The notes below the pieces were generated by a model that searched no databases, was not told the origin of the DNA, and saw only the letters and a program-made list of their open reading frames with translations. Both the position numbers and the translations under genes were made by a program. From Janthinobacterium sp. BJB426 (GTDB lineage: Bacteria > Pseudomonadota > Gammaproteobacteria > Burkholderiales > Burkholderiaceae_D), in contig NZ_PDZL01000006.1 of assembly GCF_002735705.1 (NCBI RefSeq), positions 62,001 through 126,000 on the forward strand: a stretch of DNA of 64,000 nt, written 5' to 3'. Shown here piece by piece: positions 1-8,974 of this stretch; position 1 is the stretch's first letter; the number at the start of each line of letters is the position of its first letter.

Positions 1-333
1 CCGCTCCCACTGCTTGCGCAGGGCGAAGGGCGAGGCCAGGATGATTTCATCGACGGCCGCGCAGAACGCATATTTGGCCGCCTCGATATCGTCGCCGTCG
101 GCGCGGATCTTTTTCGCTTCGCGCTCGAAGTCGTCGAGGAAGGCCGTGATGCGGTCCATGAAGCTTTGCTCGTCGCCGGGCGCCGAACCGTGCTTCAGCA
201 TGAACAGCATGTAGAAGCCTTCGTGCATCAGGTCCAGCAGGGCGCTGCCGGCATGCCGGCCGCTGCCTGTAGGAGCGGAACCGCGTTGTCCCAGCAGGGA
301 TGGCGCCGCGCGCCGTTCGATGAGCTGGCTCAT
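1..333 (-). CDS. tssL: T6SS inner-membrane protein TssL/DotU (partial)
   Basis: Only the first 111 codons are in the window; the gene runs off the left edge. The translation opens MSQLIERRAAPSLLG and continues with the DotU/IcmH-type helical segment (LLDLMHEGFYMLFMLKHG, then a KYAFCAAVDEIILASPF stretch), which is the cytoplasmic domain of TssL. In T6SS, TssL forms the membrane complex with TssM and TssJ and contacts TssK of the baseplate. Its ATG overlaps the tssK stop by 4 bases (ATGA), so it is translationally coupled in a tssJ-tssK-tssL operon read leftward. The C-terminal membrane helix is outside the window. Confidence 0.93.
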   Translation of the reverse strand, partial: MSQLIERRAAPSLLGQRGSAPTGSGRHAGSALLDLMHEGFYMLFMLKHGSAPGDEQSFMDRITAFLDDFEREAKKIRADGDDIEAAKYAFCAAVDEIILASPFALRKQWER

Positions 334-1700
334 GCCGTCACCGCGATCAGTTCCAGCTGCAGGTCGCGTATGCCGGCCGGCACGTAGACGGAAATCGACT
401 GCGCCTTGAGCATCTGTTCATACAGCACGCCGCGGTTTTCAATCGCAAAATAATAGGTATCGGGGCGCACGGGAATGGCGGCGGGCACTTGCGGCGCATG
501 CGACAGCTTCAGGCCGGGCATGGCCGTGAGCACGCATTTTTCCACGTCGTCGGGCGCGCCCACTTTCACGCGCAGCGGCACCACCTCCACCAGTTCGATG
601 GCGGGCATGGCGGCGCGAATGGCCAGGTACAGGGTGGTGTGCTGGTCGATCTTGCCCGAATTGAGCTTGCCAAGGTAGTACGACGGCTTGTCCTCGAGCA
701 GGGCGATGGAAAAATACTTCGACGAGATGACGGTGTCGAGCAGTTCGCGGATGATGGCGTCGATGGCGTCGAAGCAGGCGCCCGGCTGCGCGTGGTCGTA
801 GGCGGGCAGGCTGGCCAGGGTGTAATGCTTGGAGTAGCTGAGCAGGCCGCCCGCCAGGCCCAGCAGCGCCTCGTACAGGCGCTCCGGATGCAGGGCCGGA
901 TGGCGCACATAGTGCATCAGCGCAGCGGCGGCCGTGCTGACCGTGTGCAGCAGCCAGAAAGACGACACGTCGCCTGAGCGGAACTCGATCACGTTGCGGC
1001 TTGGCTCGCGGTGGTGGCCGTGCAGCGCGCTCACCTTTGCCTGCAGCGCGTCGAGCAGGTGTTCCAGCACGCCCTGCAGGCGCGGCGCGCCGGCGATCGC
1101 CAGGCTGGGCGCCATGAACGAGGGCACGGGCTCGAAGCCGCCCGACACCGTGCGCCGCAGGGCGATCAGGGGCAGGCAGTCGTAGGAGCCGCGCGCCTCG
1201 CTGTCGGGAATCAGGCGCACGGTCTTCTTCAGGTAAGCCACGTCGGCCACGGCGGACTCCGTGAACAGGTCGGGCGTGGCGCGCATGGCGTGCGCAAAGC
1301 GCGTGGCCGCCGGCGTGCCTGCCGTTGACGCCTGCACCGTGTAATTCATGCCTTCGCGGTTGAGGATGGGCAGCGCCGCGTAATACGTCACTTCCTGCAC
1401 CGCCGGCGGCAGCGCTTCCAGGTCCACCGGCGGGGGCAGGGTATCGCTGCCCGGGGCGCCGTCGCCCAGCGCCTCGAACACTTCGCCGTCGCGGAAGATC
1501 GCCGACAGGGCGTGCAGGCGCAAGCTGCCCGTCTTCAGCGCCGCCAGGTCCCATTCCATGTGCGCCACGCCCCACAGGTAGGGATGCAGCGCGCTGGCCG
1601 TGTGATGCAGGCGCGCTTCGTGATATTGATCCTGGCGCTGGAAATGCTGCGGCCGCAGGAACAGCCCCTCTCCCCACAAGACTTTCGCTGCCATGCCCAT
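330..1700 (-). CDS. tssK: T6SS baseplate protein TssK
   Basis: 456 residues, close to the usual length of TssK (VasE/ImpJ family). The N-terminus reads VLWGEGLFLRPQHFQRQDQY, the hallmark opening of the family. TssK is the cytoplasmic trimeric adaptor linking the TssFG wedge of the baseplate to the TssL/TssM membrane complex. The start at 1700 is preceded by a clear AAGGAG at about 8 bases. It lies 37 bases after tssJ and overlaps tssL by 4 bases, so the three are one operon diverging from the tssB side. Confidence 0.97.
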   Translation of the reverse strand: MGMAAKVLWGEGLFLRPQHFQRQDQYHEARLHHTASALHPYLWGVAHMEWDLAALKTGSLRLHALSAIFRDGEVFEALGDGAPGSDTLPPPVDLEALPPAVQEVTYYAALPILNREGMNYTVQASTAGTPAATRFAHAMRATPDLFTESAVADVAYLKKTVRLIPDSEARGSYDCLPLIALRRTVSGGFEPVPSFMAPSLAIAGAPRLQGVLEHLLDALQAKVSALHGHHREPSRNVIEFRSGDVSSFWLLHTVSTAAAALMHYVRHPALHPERLYEALLGLAGGLLSYSKHYTLASLPAYDHAQPGACFDAIDAIIRELLDTVISSKYFSIALLEDKPSYYLGKLNSGKIDQHTTLYLAIRAAMPAIELVEVVPLRVKVGAPDDVEKCVLTAMPGLKLSHAPQVPAAIPVRPDTYYFAIENRGVLYEQMLKAQSISVYVPAGIRDLQLELIAVTA

Positions 1701-1737
1701 CTCGTTTCTCCTTGAATGTGTGGCGTGTTTGTGTGTG

Positions 1738-2337
1738 CTAATGGCAGCGCGGGGCCGACAGCGCGGCCATGCCGCTGACGCTCAGCGCGCAGGCGTGCAG
1801 GCCGACCGTGATGCCGCCGCGCTCCGCGTCGGCGGCGGCAAAGGTGGCGCGCCAGCGCTGCGCCGCCGGAGCGCGGAACAGGGCCACGACGCCGATGAAA
1901 TATGCTTCCTTGCTGACTTTCTCCTGGACCTCGTAGCGCTGGCCCGGCACCAGCAGCACTTCCTTCACTTCCATCAGGTCGGCGCCCAGCGCGACCTTTT
2001 CGCGCTGCGTATCGAGGAAGCTGTCGTAGGGCGCCTGCTCGAAGGCGGCGCTCTGGCGCAGCTTGTAGATGCGCGCCACCAGCGCCAGCGGCCGGCCGTC
2101 CGCATCCGTGTTGAGGCGCTGCGCCGCATGCAGGCGGATGCTGACGTTGCGCGGCGGCTTTTGCGCGTCGGGCAGTTCCGGCGGCGGCTTGGCCACGCCG
2201 GCCATCTGCAGCGCCGCGTTGGCGAGGGTGCCGATGGCGCCGCCTGCACAGCCGGCCAGCAGCAATGTCTGCGGCAACACCAGCAGCAGTAGCGCAACGG
2301 AGCGGGCCAGGCGGCGGAGCGGGGCGTCAATTGGCAT
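1738..2337 (-). CDS. tssJ: T6SS outer-membrane lipoprotein TssJ
   Basis: 199 residues from the chosen ATG. The N-terminus has a basic stretch (RRLARS), a hydrophobic core and a lipobox LLAGC, so it is a lipoprotein. The rest matches TssJ/VasD (SciN) features: ISIRLHAA-like first strand, DGRPLALVARIYKL and a C-terminal barrel. TssJ anchors the T6SS membrane complex at the outer membrane and binds TssM in the periplasm. An in-frame ATG at 2385 would add 16 residues ahead of the signal peptide; I preferred 2337 because the signal then has a normal length. First gene of the leftward operon. Confidence 0.92.
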   Translation of the reverse strand: MPIDAPLRRLARSVALLLLVLPQTLLLAGCAGGAIGTLANAALQMAGVAKPPPELPDAQKPPRNVSIRLHAAQRLNTDADGRPLALVARIYKLRQSAAFEQAPYDSFLDTQREKVALGADLMEVKEVLLVPGQRYEVQEKVSKEAYFIGVVALFRAPAAQRWRATFAAADAERGGITVGLHACALSVSGMAALSAPRCH

Positions 2338-2615
2338 GGCGGATCTTTGCAAGGTGAAGGGTGGAAATAAAAGTGTTGCAGTCATTTAAGCGCATGCATG
2401 GGCGGCCTGCTTGCGCTGGCGCAAAATCGGACAGCGATCAAGGTAATTACTGCGCCAGATCAGGTTTCATGTCGCTGTACGCGGCTCTGATGTGGAACTT
2501 CTTCTTTGCTGATTAATCTCAATCTGGCAAAAAAATTGGCGATCAATAATGGCCTCCACCAAGGCGCCGCCCATCTTTCCCAGCGGTAGCGTCCTCCACG
2601 TGAAGGAATGCCCCG

Positions 2616-3206
2616 ATGAAGCCAGCCACCATATTGCCCCGTATTGCCTGCCTCGCCAGCGCCTTGCTGTTGGTCGCCTGCGCCACGCCGGACCAGCCGG
2701 CACCTAAAAAACCTGCCGCGCCGACCCTGGCGCAAGTGATGAACGACGCCGATGCGGCCGCGCGCGCCGGCCAGTACGAGCGCGCCATGACCCTGCTCAA
2801 GGGCGGCGGCAGCAGCTACCCGGCCGACAAGGCGCCGTGGCTGCAACTGGCGCAGATGAAGTTCGACCGCGGCCAGTACGGCGACGCCATCGGCCATGCG
2901 CTCGAAGCGCTGGAACGCGATCCGGACGACAAGGTCGCCAACAGCATCGTCGCCGTCAGCGGCTTGCGTTTGTCCGGCAAGGCGCTGGCCGACCTGTCGC
3001 GGCAAAACAATCTGAATGGCTCGTTGCGTTCGGAAGCGCAGGACCTGGCCAAGCTGCTGCGCGCGAGCATCGGCGAAGACGTGCTGGTGCCGCCGGCCAG
3101 GCGCCCGCCGGCGGCCGGCAAGCGCGCCGCCGGTTCCGGCACACCGGCGGCGAAGGGCGCGGCAGCGCCAGGCGGCACGGCCGACCCGTTCAGTGGCCTG
3201 AAATAA
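2616..3206 (+). CDS. T6SS-associated TPR lipoprotein
   Basis: 196 residues. It begins with a signal peptide and lipobox (LLLVACATP), then a low-complexity PAPKKPAAP linker. Residues roughly 45-130 are helical repeats of TPR character (AARAGQYERAMTLLKGG, DRGQYGDAIGHALEALERDP). The C-terminus is Ala/Pro/Gly-rich. Lipoproteins of this kind sit directly before tssB in several Burkholderiales T6SS loci and are treated as accessory; I do not know a proven role. It is first in the rightward operon, 37 bases before tssB, with the divergent promoter region at 2338-2615 between it and tssJ. Confidence 0.85.
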   Translation: MKPATILPRIACLASALLLVACATPDQPAPKKPAAPTLAQVMNDADAAARAGQYERAMTLLKGGGSSYPADKAPWLQLAQMKFDRGQYGDAIGHALEALERDPDDKVANSIVAVSGLRLSGKALADLSRQNNLNGSLRSEAQDLAKLLRASIGEDVLVPPARRPPAAGKRAAGSGTPAAKGAAAPGGTADPFSGLK

Positions 3207-3243
3207 GCGAGCATTCCCACCATCCCCTTGCAAAGGAAGCGCC

Positions 3244-3753
3244 ATGCCCAAGTCCGACAGCGTGCAAAAACGCCTGCAAAAGATACGCGCGCCGCGCGTG
3301 CAAATGACCTACGACGTCGAGATTGGCGACGCGATTGAAAACAAGGAGCTGCCTTTCGTGGTCGGCGTGCTGGGCGACTTCGGCGGCAATCCGGACAGCG
3401 AAAAAAAGCGCCTGAAGGATCGCAAGTTCGTCGCCATCGACCGCGACAACTTCGACGAAGTGCTGGCCGGCGTGGAGCCGGTGGCCCGTTTCGCCGTGCC
3501 GAACCGCCTCAGCGAGGCGGGCGGCACGTTCGCCGTCGACCTGCACTTTCGCTCGATGGACGACTTCCGCCCGGAATCGGTGGTGCGCCAGGTCGATCCC
3601 TTGCGCAAGCTGCTCGAGGCGCGCACCAAGCTGGCCGACCTGCGCAACAAGCTGGCCGGCAACGACAAGCTGGAAGACTTGCTGACGGAAGTGCTGAACA
3701 ACACGGACAGCCTGGCCACCCTGAAACCGCAGTTCCCAGCGCAGGAGGATTAA
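3244..3753 (+). CDS. tssB: T6SS contractile sheath small subunit TssB
   Basis: 169 residues, normal for TssB (VipA). The N-terminus (MPKSDSVQKRLQKIR) and the following VQMTYDVEIGDAIENKELPF segment are family hallmarks, as is PFVVGVLGDFGG. TssB pairs with TssC to form the cytoplasmic contractile sheath around the Hcp tube; the sheath is later disassembled by TssH. Its stop lies one base before the tssC start with AGGAGG inside its end, so the two are co-translated in roughly equal amounts, as expected for sheath partners. Confidence 0.98.
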   Translation: MPKSDSVQKRLQKIRAPRVQMTYDVEIGDAIENKELPFVVGVLGDFGGNPDSEKKRLKDRKFVAIDRDNFDEVLAGVEPVARFAVPNRLSEAGGTFAVDLHFRSMDDFRPESVVRQVDPLRKLLEARTKLADLRNKLAGNDKLEDLLTEVLNNTDSLATLKPQFPAQED

Positions 3754-3754
3754 G

Positions 3755-5254
3755 ATGAGCGCCCAGGCAGAAGCCCCAGAAGCCCTTGCGGTATCCACGC
3801 CCGACGCGCCGGCCGCCATCGACTTGCTCGATCAGATCGTCGAGCAGAGCCGCGTCGCCAAGTCCGGCGCCGAACATGCGCGCGCACGCGATCTGATCTC
3901 GGAACTGGTGGCGCAGGTGCTTGACGGCACGGTGCTGATGTCCAGCAGCCTGTCGGCGACCTTGGACGCGCGGGTGGCGGAAATCGACCGCCTGATCTCG
4001 GCCCAGCTCAGCGAAATCATGCACGCGGCGCCATTCCAGCAGATCGAACAAAGCTGGACGGGCCTGCGCTACCTGGTCGGCAGCTCCGATACGGGCACGC
4101 GCCTGCAGATCCGCATGTTCAACGCCACCAAGCGCGAACTGGTGAAGGATTTCCAGGCCGCGCTGGAGTTCGACCAGAGCAGCATGTTCAAGAAGGTGTA
4201 TGAAGAGGAATTCGGCACCTTCGGCGGCGCGCCGTTCGCCGCGCTGCTGGGCGACTTCGCCATCTCGCGCCAGCCGGAAGACATGTATTTCATCGAGCAG
4301 ATGTCGCACATCGCCGCCGCCGCGCATGCGCCCTTCATCGCTTCGGCCGCGCCGGAACTGTTTGGCCTGGAAAGCTACGGCGACCTGGGCAAGCCGCGCG
4401 ACCTGGCCAAGGTGTTCGACACCATCGAGTACGCGAAATGGAAAGCCTTCCGCGAATCGGAAGACGCGCGCTACGTCGGCCTGACCTTGCCGCGTTTCCT
4501 GGGCCGGTTGCCCTTTAATCCCGTTGACGGCACCACGGTCGAAGGTTTTAACTTCGTCGAGGAAGTCGACGGCAGCGACCATCACAAATACCTGTGGTGT
4601 AACGCCGCGTATGCGTTCGGCTGCAAGCTGACAAGCGCCTTTGCCGACTACGGCTGGTGCGCCGCCATCCGCGGCGTGGAAGGCGGCGGCCTGGTGGACG
4701 ACCTGCCGACCCACACTTTCAAGACGGACGAGGGCGACGTGGCCCTGAAATGCCCGGCCGAAGTGGCGATCACCGACCGCCGCGAAAAGGAATTGTCGGA
4801 TCTGGGCTTCATCTCGCTGGTGCACTGCAAGAACACGGCGTATGCGGCGTTTTTCGGTGCGCAATCGGCGCAGAAAAGCCGCAAGTACAACAGCGACGCG
4901 GCCAACGCGAACGCGCTGCTGTCGTCGCAGCTGCAGTACATCTTTGCCGTTTCGCGCATCGCCCATTACATGAAGGCCATGATGCGCGACAAGATCGGCA
5001 GCTTTGCCGCTGCCTCCAACGTGGAAGATTTTCTGAACCGCTGGCTGATGCAGTACGTGCTGCTCGACGATAACGCCAGCCAGGAACAGAAGGCGCAGTT
5101 CCCGCTGCGCGAGGCGTCCGTGCAGGTGCATGAAGTGCCGGGCCGGCCCGGCGTGTACCGTGCCGTGTCGTTCCTGCGGCCGCACTTCCAGCTCGATGAA
5201 TTATCCGTTTCGCTCCGACTGGTCGCGGAGTTGCCGAAGTCGACCAATTCCTGA
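3755..5254 (+). CDS. tssC: T6SS contractile sheath large subunit TssC
   Basis: 499 residues, full length for TssC (VipB). Recognisable segments include EQSWTGLRYLVG, LVKDFQAALEFDQSSMFKKVYEEEFGTFGG, the SKPRDLAK-like GKPRDLAKVFDT, and the RFLGRLPF region; all are conserved across the family. TssC is the main sheath subunit. The start is supported by AGGAGG 7 bases upstream and by its near abutment to tssB. The long open frame on the opposite strand at 3509-5185 is a codon-bias shadow. Confidence 0.98.
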   Translation: MSAQAEAPEALAVSTPDAPAAIDLLDQIVEQSRVAKSGAEHARARDLISELVAQVLDGTVLMSSSLSATLDARVAEIDRLISAQLSEIMHAAPFQQIEQSWTGLRYLVGSSDTGTRLQIRMFNATKRELVKDFQAALEFDQSSMFKKVYEEEFGTFGGAPFAALLGDFAISRQPEDMYFIEQMSHIAAAAHAPFIASAAPELFGLESYGDLGKPRDLAKVFDTIEYAKWKAFRESEDARYVGLTLPRFLGRLPFNPVDGTTVEGFNFVEEVDGSDHHKYLWCNAAYAFGCKLTSAFADYGWCAAIRGVEGGGLVDDLPTHTFKTDEGDVALKCPAEVAITDRREKELSDLGFISLVHCKNTAYAAFFGAQSAQKSRKYNSDAANANALLSSQLQYIFAVSRIAHYMKAMMRDKIGSFAAASNVEDFLNRWLMQYVLLDDNASQEQKAQFPLREASVQVHEVPGRPGVYRAVSFLRPHFQLDELSVSLRLVAELPKSTNS

Positions 5255-5285
5255 TCCACCCATCTTTCAACCACAGGAGCACACC

Positions 5286-5777
5286 ATGGCAATCGATGTA
5301 TATCTGCAGATAGACGGCATCAAGGGCGAGTCCACCGATGACAAGCACAAGGACTGGATCGAGTGCAAATCGGTCAGCTGGAGCGTCGAGCAGCCGAAGT
5401 CCGCCACCGCTTCGACGGGCGGCGGCCACACGGCCGAACGCTGCGAGCACAAGGACATCGTCATCTCCAAGCTGGCCGACCTGGCCTCGCCGGTGCTGCT
5501 GCAGACCTGCTCGGCCGGCAAGACCATCCCCAAGGCGCGCTTCGAATTCATGCGTGCCGACGGCCAGGGCGAGCGCGTCAAGTACTTTGAAATCGAAATC
5601 GAAAATGTGCTGATCGGCGCCGTCACGCCGAATGTGGAAGAGGGCGACATCCTCGGTGAACACGTCGGCTTCAAGTTCTCGAAAGTGAAGTGGAAATACA
5701 CGCAGCAAAAAGTGACGGGCGGCGCCGGCGGCAATACTTCGGGCGGCTGGGACCTGGCCGCGAACCGCGTGGCTTGA
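5286..5777 (+). CDS. hcp: T6SS inner tube protein Hcp (TssD)
   Basis: 163 residues, the usual Hcp size. The start MAIDVYLQIDGIKGES is the canonical Hcp opening; an AGGAG lies just upstream. The remainder (GGHTAERCEHKDIVISK, FMRADGQGERVKYFEIEIENV, VGFKFSKVKWKYTQQK) is diagnostic. Hcp hexamers stack into the expelled tube and can chaperone small effectors. It follows tssC by 31 bases. A perfect GC-rich inverted repeat follows immediately (5787-5825), which may hold Hcp expression above that of the genes downstream. Confidence 0.98.
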   Translation: MAIDVYLQIDGIKGESTDDKHKDWIECKSVSWSVEQPKSATASTGGGHTAERCEHKDIVISKLADLASPVLLQTCSAGKTIPKARFEFMRADGQGERVKYFEIEIENVLIGAVTPNVEEGDILGEHVGFKFSKVKWKYTQQKVTGGAGGNTSGGWDLAANRVA

Positions 5778-5786
5778 TCCATCCTT

Positions 5787-5833
5787 GCGCGGCGCGCGGC
5801 GGACATCCTCCTGCGCGCGCCGCGCCGACTTTT
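5787..5833 (+). terminator. GC-rich hairpin after hcp, possible partial terminator
   Basis: A perfect 12-base inverted repeat (arms 5787-5798 and 5814-5825) with a 15-base loop is followed by GACTTTT. It lies between the hcp stop and the tssE ribosome site. The short T run argues for attenuation or 3-prime-end protection rather than full termination, because tssE-tssH-tssA continue in the same direction without an obvious new promoter. Confidence 0.6.
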
Positions 5834-5844
5834 CAGGAGAGCGC

Positions 5845-6318
5845 ATGGACAGTTATGTACCTGGCCTGTTCGACCGCCTGATGGGCGACGGCGGTGCGGC
5901 GGGCGGCGTGGCGGTGCGCCTGTCGCTGGAACAATTGAAGGATGCGGTGGCGCGCGACCTGGAAGAGCTGCTCAACACGCGCGTGGCGCTGCCGCCTGGC
6001 GCGCTCGACGCCTATCCGGAATGCGCGGCCTCCATCGTCAACTATGGCCTGATCGATTTCGCCGGCATGTGTTTGTCCAGCAGCGAAGACCGCACCCGCA
6101 TCTGCGCCGCGCTGAAGGCGGCCATCGAACGCCACGAACCGCGATTGCGCAATGTGCGCGCCCGCCTGGAGCGCGAAGCGGGCGCCATCAACCGCGTGGG
6201 TTTTGTCATCAGCGGCACCCTGGCCGTGAGATCCGGCGGGGAGACGGTCAATTTCGACGCCGTGCTGCAGCCGTCGTCGCTGCGCTATTCGATCAACCGC
6301 AAGGGAGCCGCCTTATGA
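5845..6318 (+). CDS. tssE: T6SS baseplate protein TssE (gp25-like)
   Basis: 157 residues with the gp25/lysozyme-like fold of TssE: DLEELLNTRV near the N-terminus, AASIVNYGLIDFAGMCLSS in the middle and the IERHEPRLRNVRAR core wedge helix. TssE initiates sheath assembly in the baseplate together with TssF and TssG. The start is set by CAGGAGA 5-6 bases upstream. Its stop overlaps the tssH start (ATGA), so here TssE is directly coupled to TssH, with no tssF or tssG in between. Confidence 0.94.
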   Translation: MDSYVPGLFDRLMGDGGAAGGVAVRLSLEQLKDAVARDLEELLNTRVALPPGALDAYPECAASIVNYGLIDFAGMCLSSSEDRTRICAALKAAIERHEPRLRNVRARLEREAGAINRVGFVISGTLAVRSGGETVNFDAVLQPSSLRYSINRKGAAL

Positions 6319-8954
6319 GCAATAACCTGAAAACCCTGATCGCCAAACTGAATGACACGGCGCGCACGGCCGCCACCCGCGCCGCCGCCATCTGCGTGGG
6401 GCTGGGCCAGTATGAAGTCGATATCGAACACCTGTTCCTTGCGCTGCTGGAGCAGGAGCGCAGCGATTTCGTCACCATCGCGAAGCGCAGTGAAATCAGC
6501 CTGACGGCGCTGGAGGCGGACCTGCGCCGCGAGATCGGCGGCTTCCGCACGGGCAGCGCGCGCACGCCCGTCTTCTCGCCCCATTTGCCGCTGCTGTTCG
6601 AACATGCCTGGCTGATCGCTTCGCTGGACACGGCGCAGCCAGGGCCCATCCGCAGCCGCCATCTGCTATTGGCGCTGCTGACGGAGCCGGAACTGTCGCA
6701 GCTCGCATACCGCGGCTCGAAGCTGTTCGCCCGCTTCAGCGTGGAGCAATTAAAGCACCATCCGGACAAGCTGACGGCCGGTTCCGCAGAGGAAAGCGCG
6801 GCAGTGCCGCAGCTTGCCGACACGTCCGACGATCCTGTGGCTAGCCTGGCCAGCAAAACCCCGGCGCTGGACCAGTTCACCACCGACCTGACGCAGCTGG
6901 CGCGCGACGGCAAGCTCGATCCCGTGATCGGCCGCGAGGCGGAGATACGCCAGGCCGTCGACATCCTGCTGCGCCGGCGGCAGAACAATCCGATTCTTAC
7001 GGGCGAGGCGGGCGTGGGTAAGACGGCCGTGGTGGAAGGCCTGGCCTTGCGCATCGCCGCCGGCGATGTGCCCGAGGTGCTGCAGGGCGCGCACATCCAC
7101 GCGCTCGACATGGGCTTGCTGCAAGCCGGCGCCAGCGTGAAGGGGGAATTTGAAAGCCGGCTGAAAAACGTCATCGACGAGGTGACGAAAAGCCCGCACC
7201 CGATCATCCTATTCATCGACGAGGCGCACACGATGATCGGCGCCGGCGGCCAGGCGGGGCAGAACGATGCGGCCAACCTGCTGAAACCGGCGCTGGCGCG
7301 CGGCGCCCTGCGCACCATCGCCGCCACTACCTGGAGCGAGTACAAAAAGTATGTTGAAAAGGATGCGGCGCTGGCGCGGCGCTTCCAGGTGGTGAAGGTG
7401 GAAGAGCCGAATGAAGATATCGCCTGCGCCATGCTGCGCGCCATGGCGCCGCTGATGGAGCGCCATTTCGGCATCCGCGTGCGCGATGCCGCCATCGTCG
7501 ATGCCGTGCGCCTGTCGCACCGCTACATCAGCGGGCGCCAGCTGCCCGACAAGGCCATCAGCGTGCTCGATACGGCCTGCGCCAAGGTGGCGCTGGGCCA
7601 GCGCGCCACGCCGGCGCAGCTGGAAAACGCGCACCGGCGCCAGGAACGCGTCGGCGCGGAGATCGCCGCCCTGGCCCGCGAGGCGGCCGATGGCGAAGTG
7701 CCCGACAAAGCCGGCGCCGCGCGCCTGGCGCAGCTGCGGCGCGAGCATGATGACGGGCAGGCGATGGTCGCGGCGCTGGCGCAGCGCTGGGAGCGTGAAA
7801 AGGCGCTGGTGGCGCAGATCGGCGACTTGCGCGTGCAGCTGCGCGGTGAGCGGCCGGGCGAGATCGGCGCGGCGCGCCTGCTGGCGCTGAAGGAAGAACT
7901 GGCGGCCCTGCAGGGAGAAGCGCCGCTGTCGCCGCTGGAAGTCGATGCGCAGGTGGTGGCCGGCATCGTCGCCGGCTGGACCGGCATCCCGCTGGGGAAA
8001 ATGCTCAAGGATGAAATCCGCACCGTGCTGACCCTCGATGGGGCGCTGCGCGAACGGGTGCTGGGACAGGAGCACGTCATCGAGGCGGTGGCGCAGCGCG
8101 TGCGCACGGCGCGCGCCAGCCTGGACGACCCGAACAAGCCGCAAGCCGTGTTTTTGTTCACGGGGCCGTCCGGCACGGGCAAGACGGAAACGGCGCTGGC
8201 GCTGGCCGACCTGCTGTATGGCGGCGAGCGCAAGCTCATTACCATCAACATGAGCGAGTATCAGGAGGCGCACAGCGTGGCCGGTCTGAAAGGCTCGCCG
8301 CCCGGCTATGTCGGCTATGGCGAAGGCGGCGTGCTGACGGAAGCCGTGCGGCGCCAGCCCTACAGCGTGGTGTTGCTCGATGAAGCGGAAAAAGCCCACC
8401 CCGACGTGCTGGAACTGTTCTTCCAGGTCTTCGACAAGGGCGTGCTCGATGATGCCGAAGGGCGCGAAGTCGATTTTCGCAACACCATCATCATCGGCAC
8501 CTCGAACCTGGGGTCCGGCGCGATGATGGCCGCCTGCCTGAACCGGGCGGCGCAAGACTTGCCCACGCCGGCCGCGCTGGAAGAACTGGTGCGCCCGCAA
8601 TTGGTGGCGCACTTCAAACCGGCCCTGCTGGGGCGCCTGAAGGTGCTGCCTTTCTATCCGTTGAACGACGCGGTGCTGGCCGACATCATCGCGCTGAAGC
8701 TGGCGCGGATAGGTACACGCATCGCGCGCAACCACCAGGCGCAGTTCAGCCATGACGCGGGCCTGGTCGACGCCGTGCTGGCGCGCTGCACCGAGGTCGA
8801 TTCGGGCGCGCGCAATGTCGACCATATCCTCAACGGCAGCCTGCTGCCGGCGATCGCCGAAGCGGTGCTGGCGCGCATGGCCGCAGGCGAGCCGGTGGCA
8901 TCGATACGCGTCAGCGCGAATAAGCAGGGGCAGTTCAAGTACACGATCCGATAA
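6315..8954 (+). CDS. tssH: T6SS AAA+ ATPase TssH/ClpV
   Basis: 879 residues. Domains in order: N-terminal Clp_N repeats (about 1-160), first AAA+ module with Walker A GEAGVGKTAVVEG and Walker B IILFIDEAHTMIGAGG, a middle coiled region, second AAA+ module with GPSGTGKTETALA and VVLLDEAEKAHPDV, and a C-terminal small domain. ClpV pulls apart contracted TssBC sheaths for reuse. The ATG at 6315 overlaps the tssE stop by 4 bases. The short N-terminal extension and IGAGGQAGQNDAANLLKPALARG segment fit ClpV rather than housekeeping ClpB. Confidence 0.97.
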   Translation: MSNNLKTLIAKLNDTARTAATRAAAICVGLGQYEVDIEHLFLALLEQERSDFVTIAKRSEISLTALEADLRREIGGFRTGSARTPVFSPHLPLLFEHAWLIASLDTAQPGPIRSRHLLLALLTEPELSQLAYRGSKLFARFSVEQLKHHPDKLTAGSAEESAAVPQLADTSDDPVASLASKTPALDQFTTDLTQLARDGKLDPVIGREAEIRQAVDILLRRRQNNPILTGEAGVGKTAVVEGLALRIAAGDVPEVLQGAHIHALDMGLLQAGASVKGEFESRLKNVIDEVTKSPHPIILFIDEAHTMIGAGGQAGQNDAANLLKPALARGALRTIAATTWSEYKKYVEKDAALARRFQVVKVEEPNEDIACAMLRAMAPLMERHFGIRVRDAAIVDAVRLSHRYISGRQLPDKAISVLDTACAKVALGQRATPAQLENAHRRQERVGAEIAALAREAADGEVPDKAGAARLAQLRREHDDGQAMVAALAQRWEREKALVAQIGDLRVQLRGERPGEIGAARLLALKEELAALQGEAPLSPLEVDAQVVAGIVAGWTGIPLGKMLKDEIRTVLTLDGALRERVLGQEHVIEAVAQRVRTARASLDDPNKPQAVFLFTGPSGTGKTETALALADLLYGGERKLITINMSEYQEAHSVAGLKGSPPGYVGYGEGGVLTEAVRRQPYSVVLLDEAEKAHPDVLELFFQVFDKGVLDDAEGREVDFRNTIIIGTSNLGSGAMMAACLNRAAQDLPTPAALEELVRPQLVAHFKPALLGRLKVLPFYPLNDAVLADIIALKLARIGTRIARNHQAQFSHDAGLVDAVLARCTEVDSGARNVDHILNGSLLPAIAEAVLARMAAGEPVASIRVSANKQGQFKYTIR

Positions 8955-8974
8955 TCCACCTTCCGGAGAGCGCC

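Noticed and set aside
2525..2540. TGGCAAAAAAATTGGC as a sigma-54 promoter for the T6SS genes
   Set aside because: The -12 element has GG where GC is essential, so the match fails at a critical position.
3509..5185. Long open frame opposite tssC
   Set aside because: Antisense to a certain gene, Arg/His/Gln-rich composition typical of GC-rich shadow frames, no ribosome site or family.
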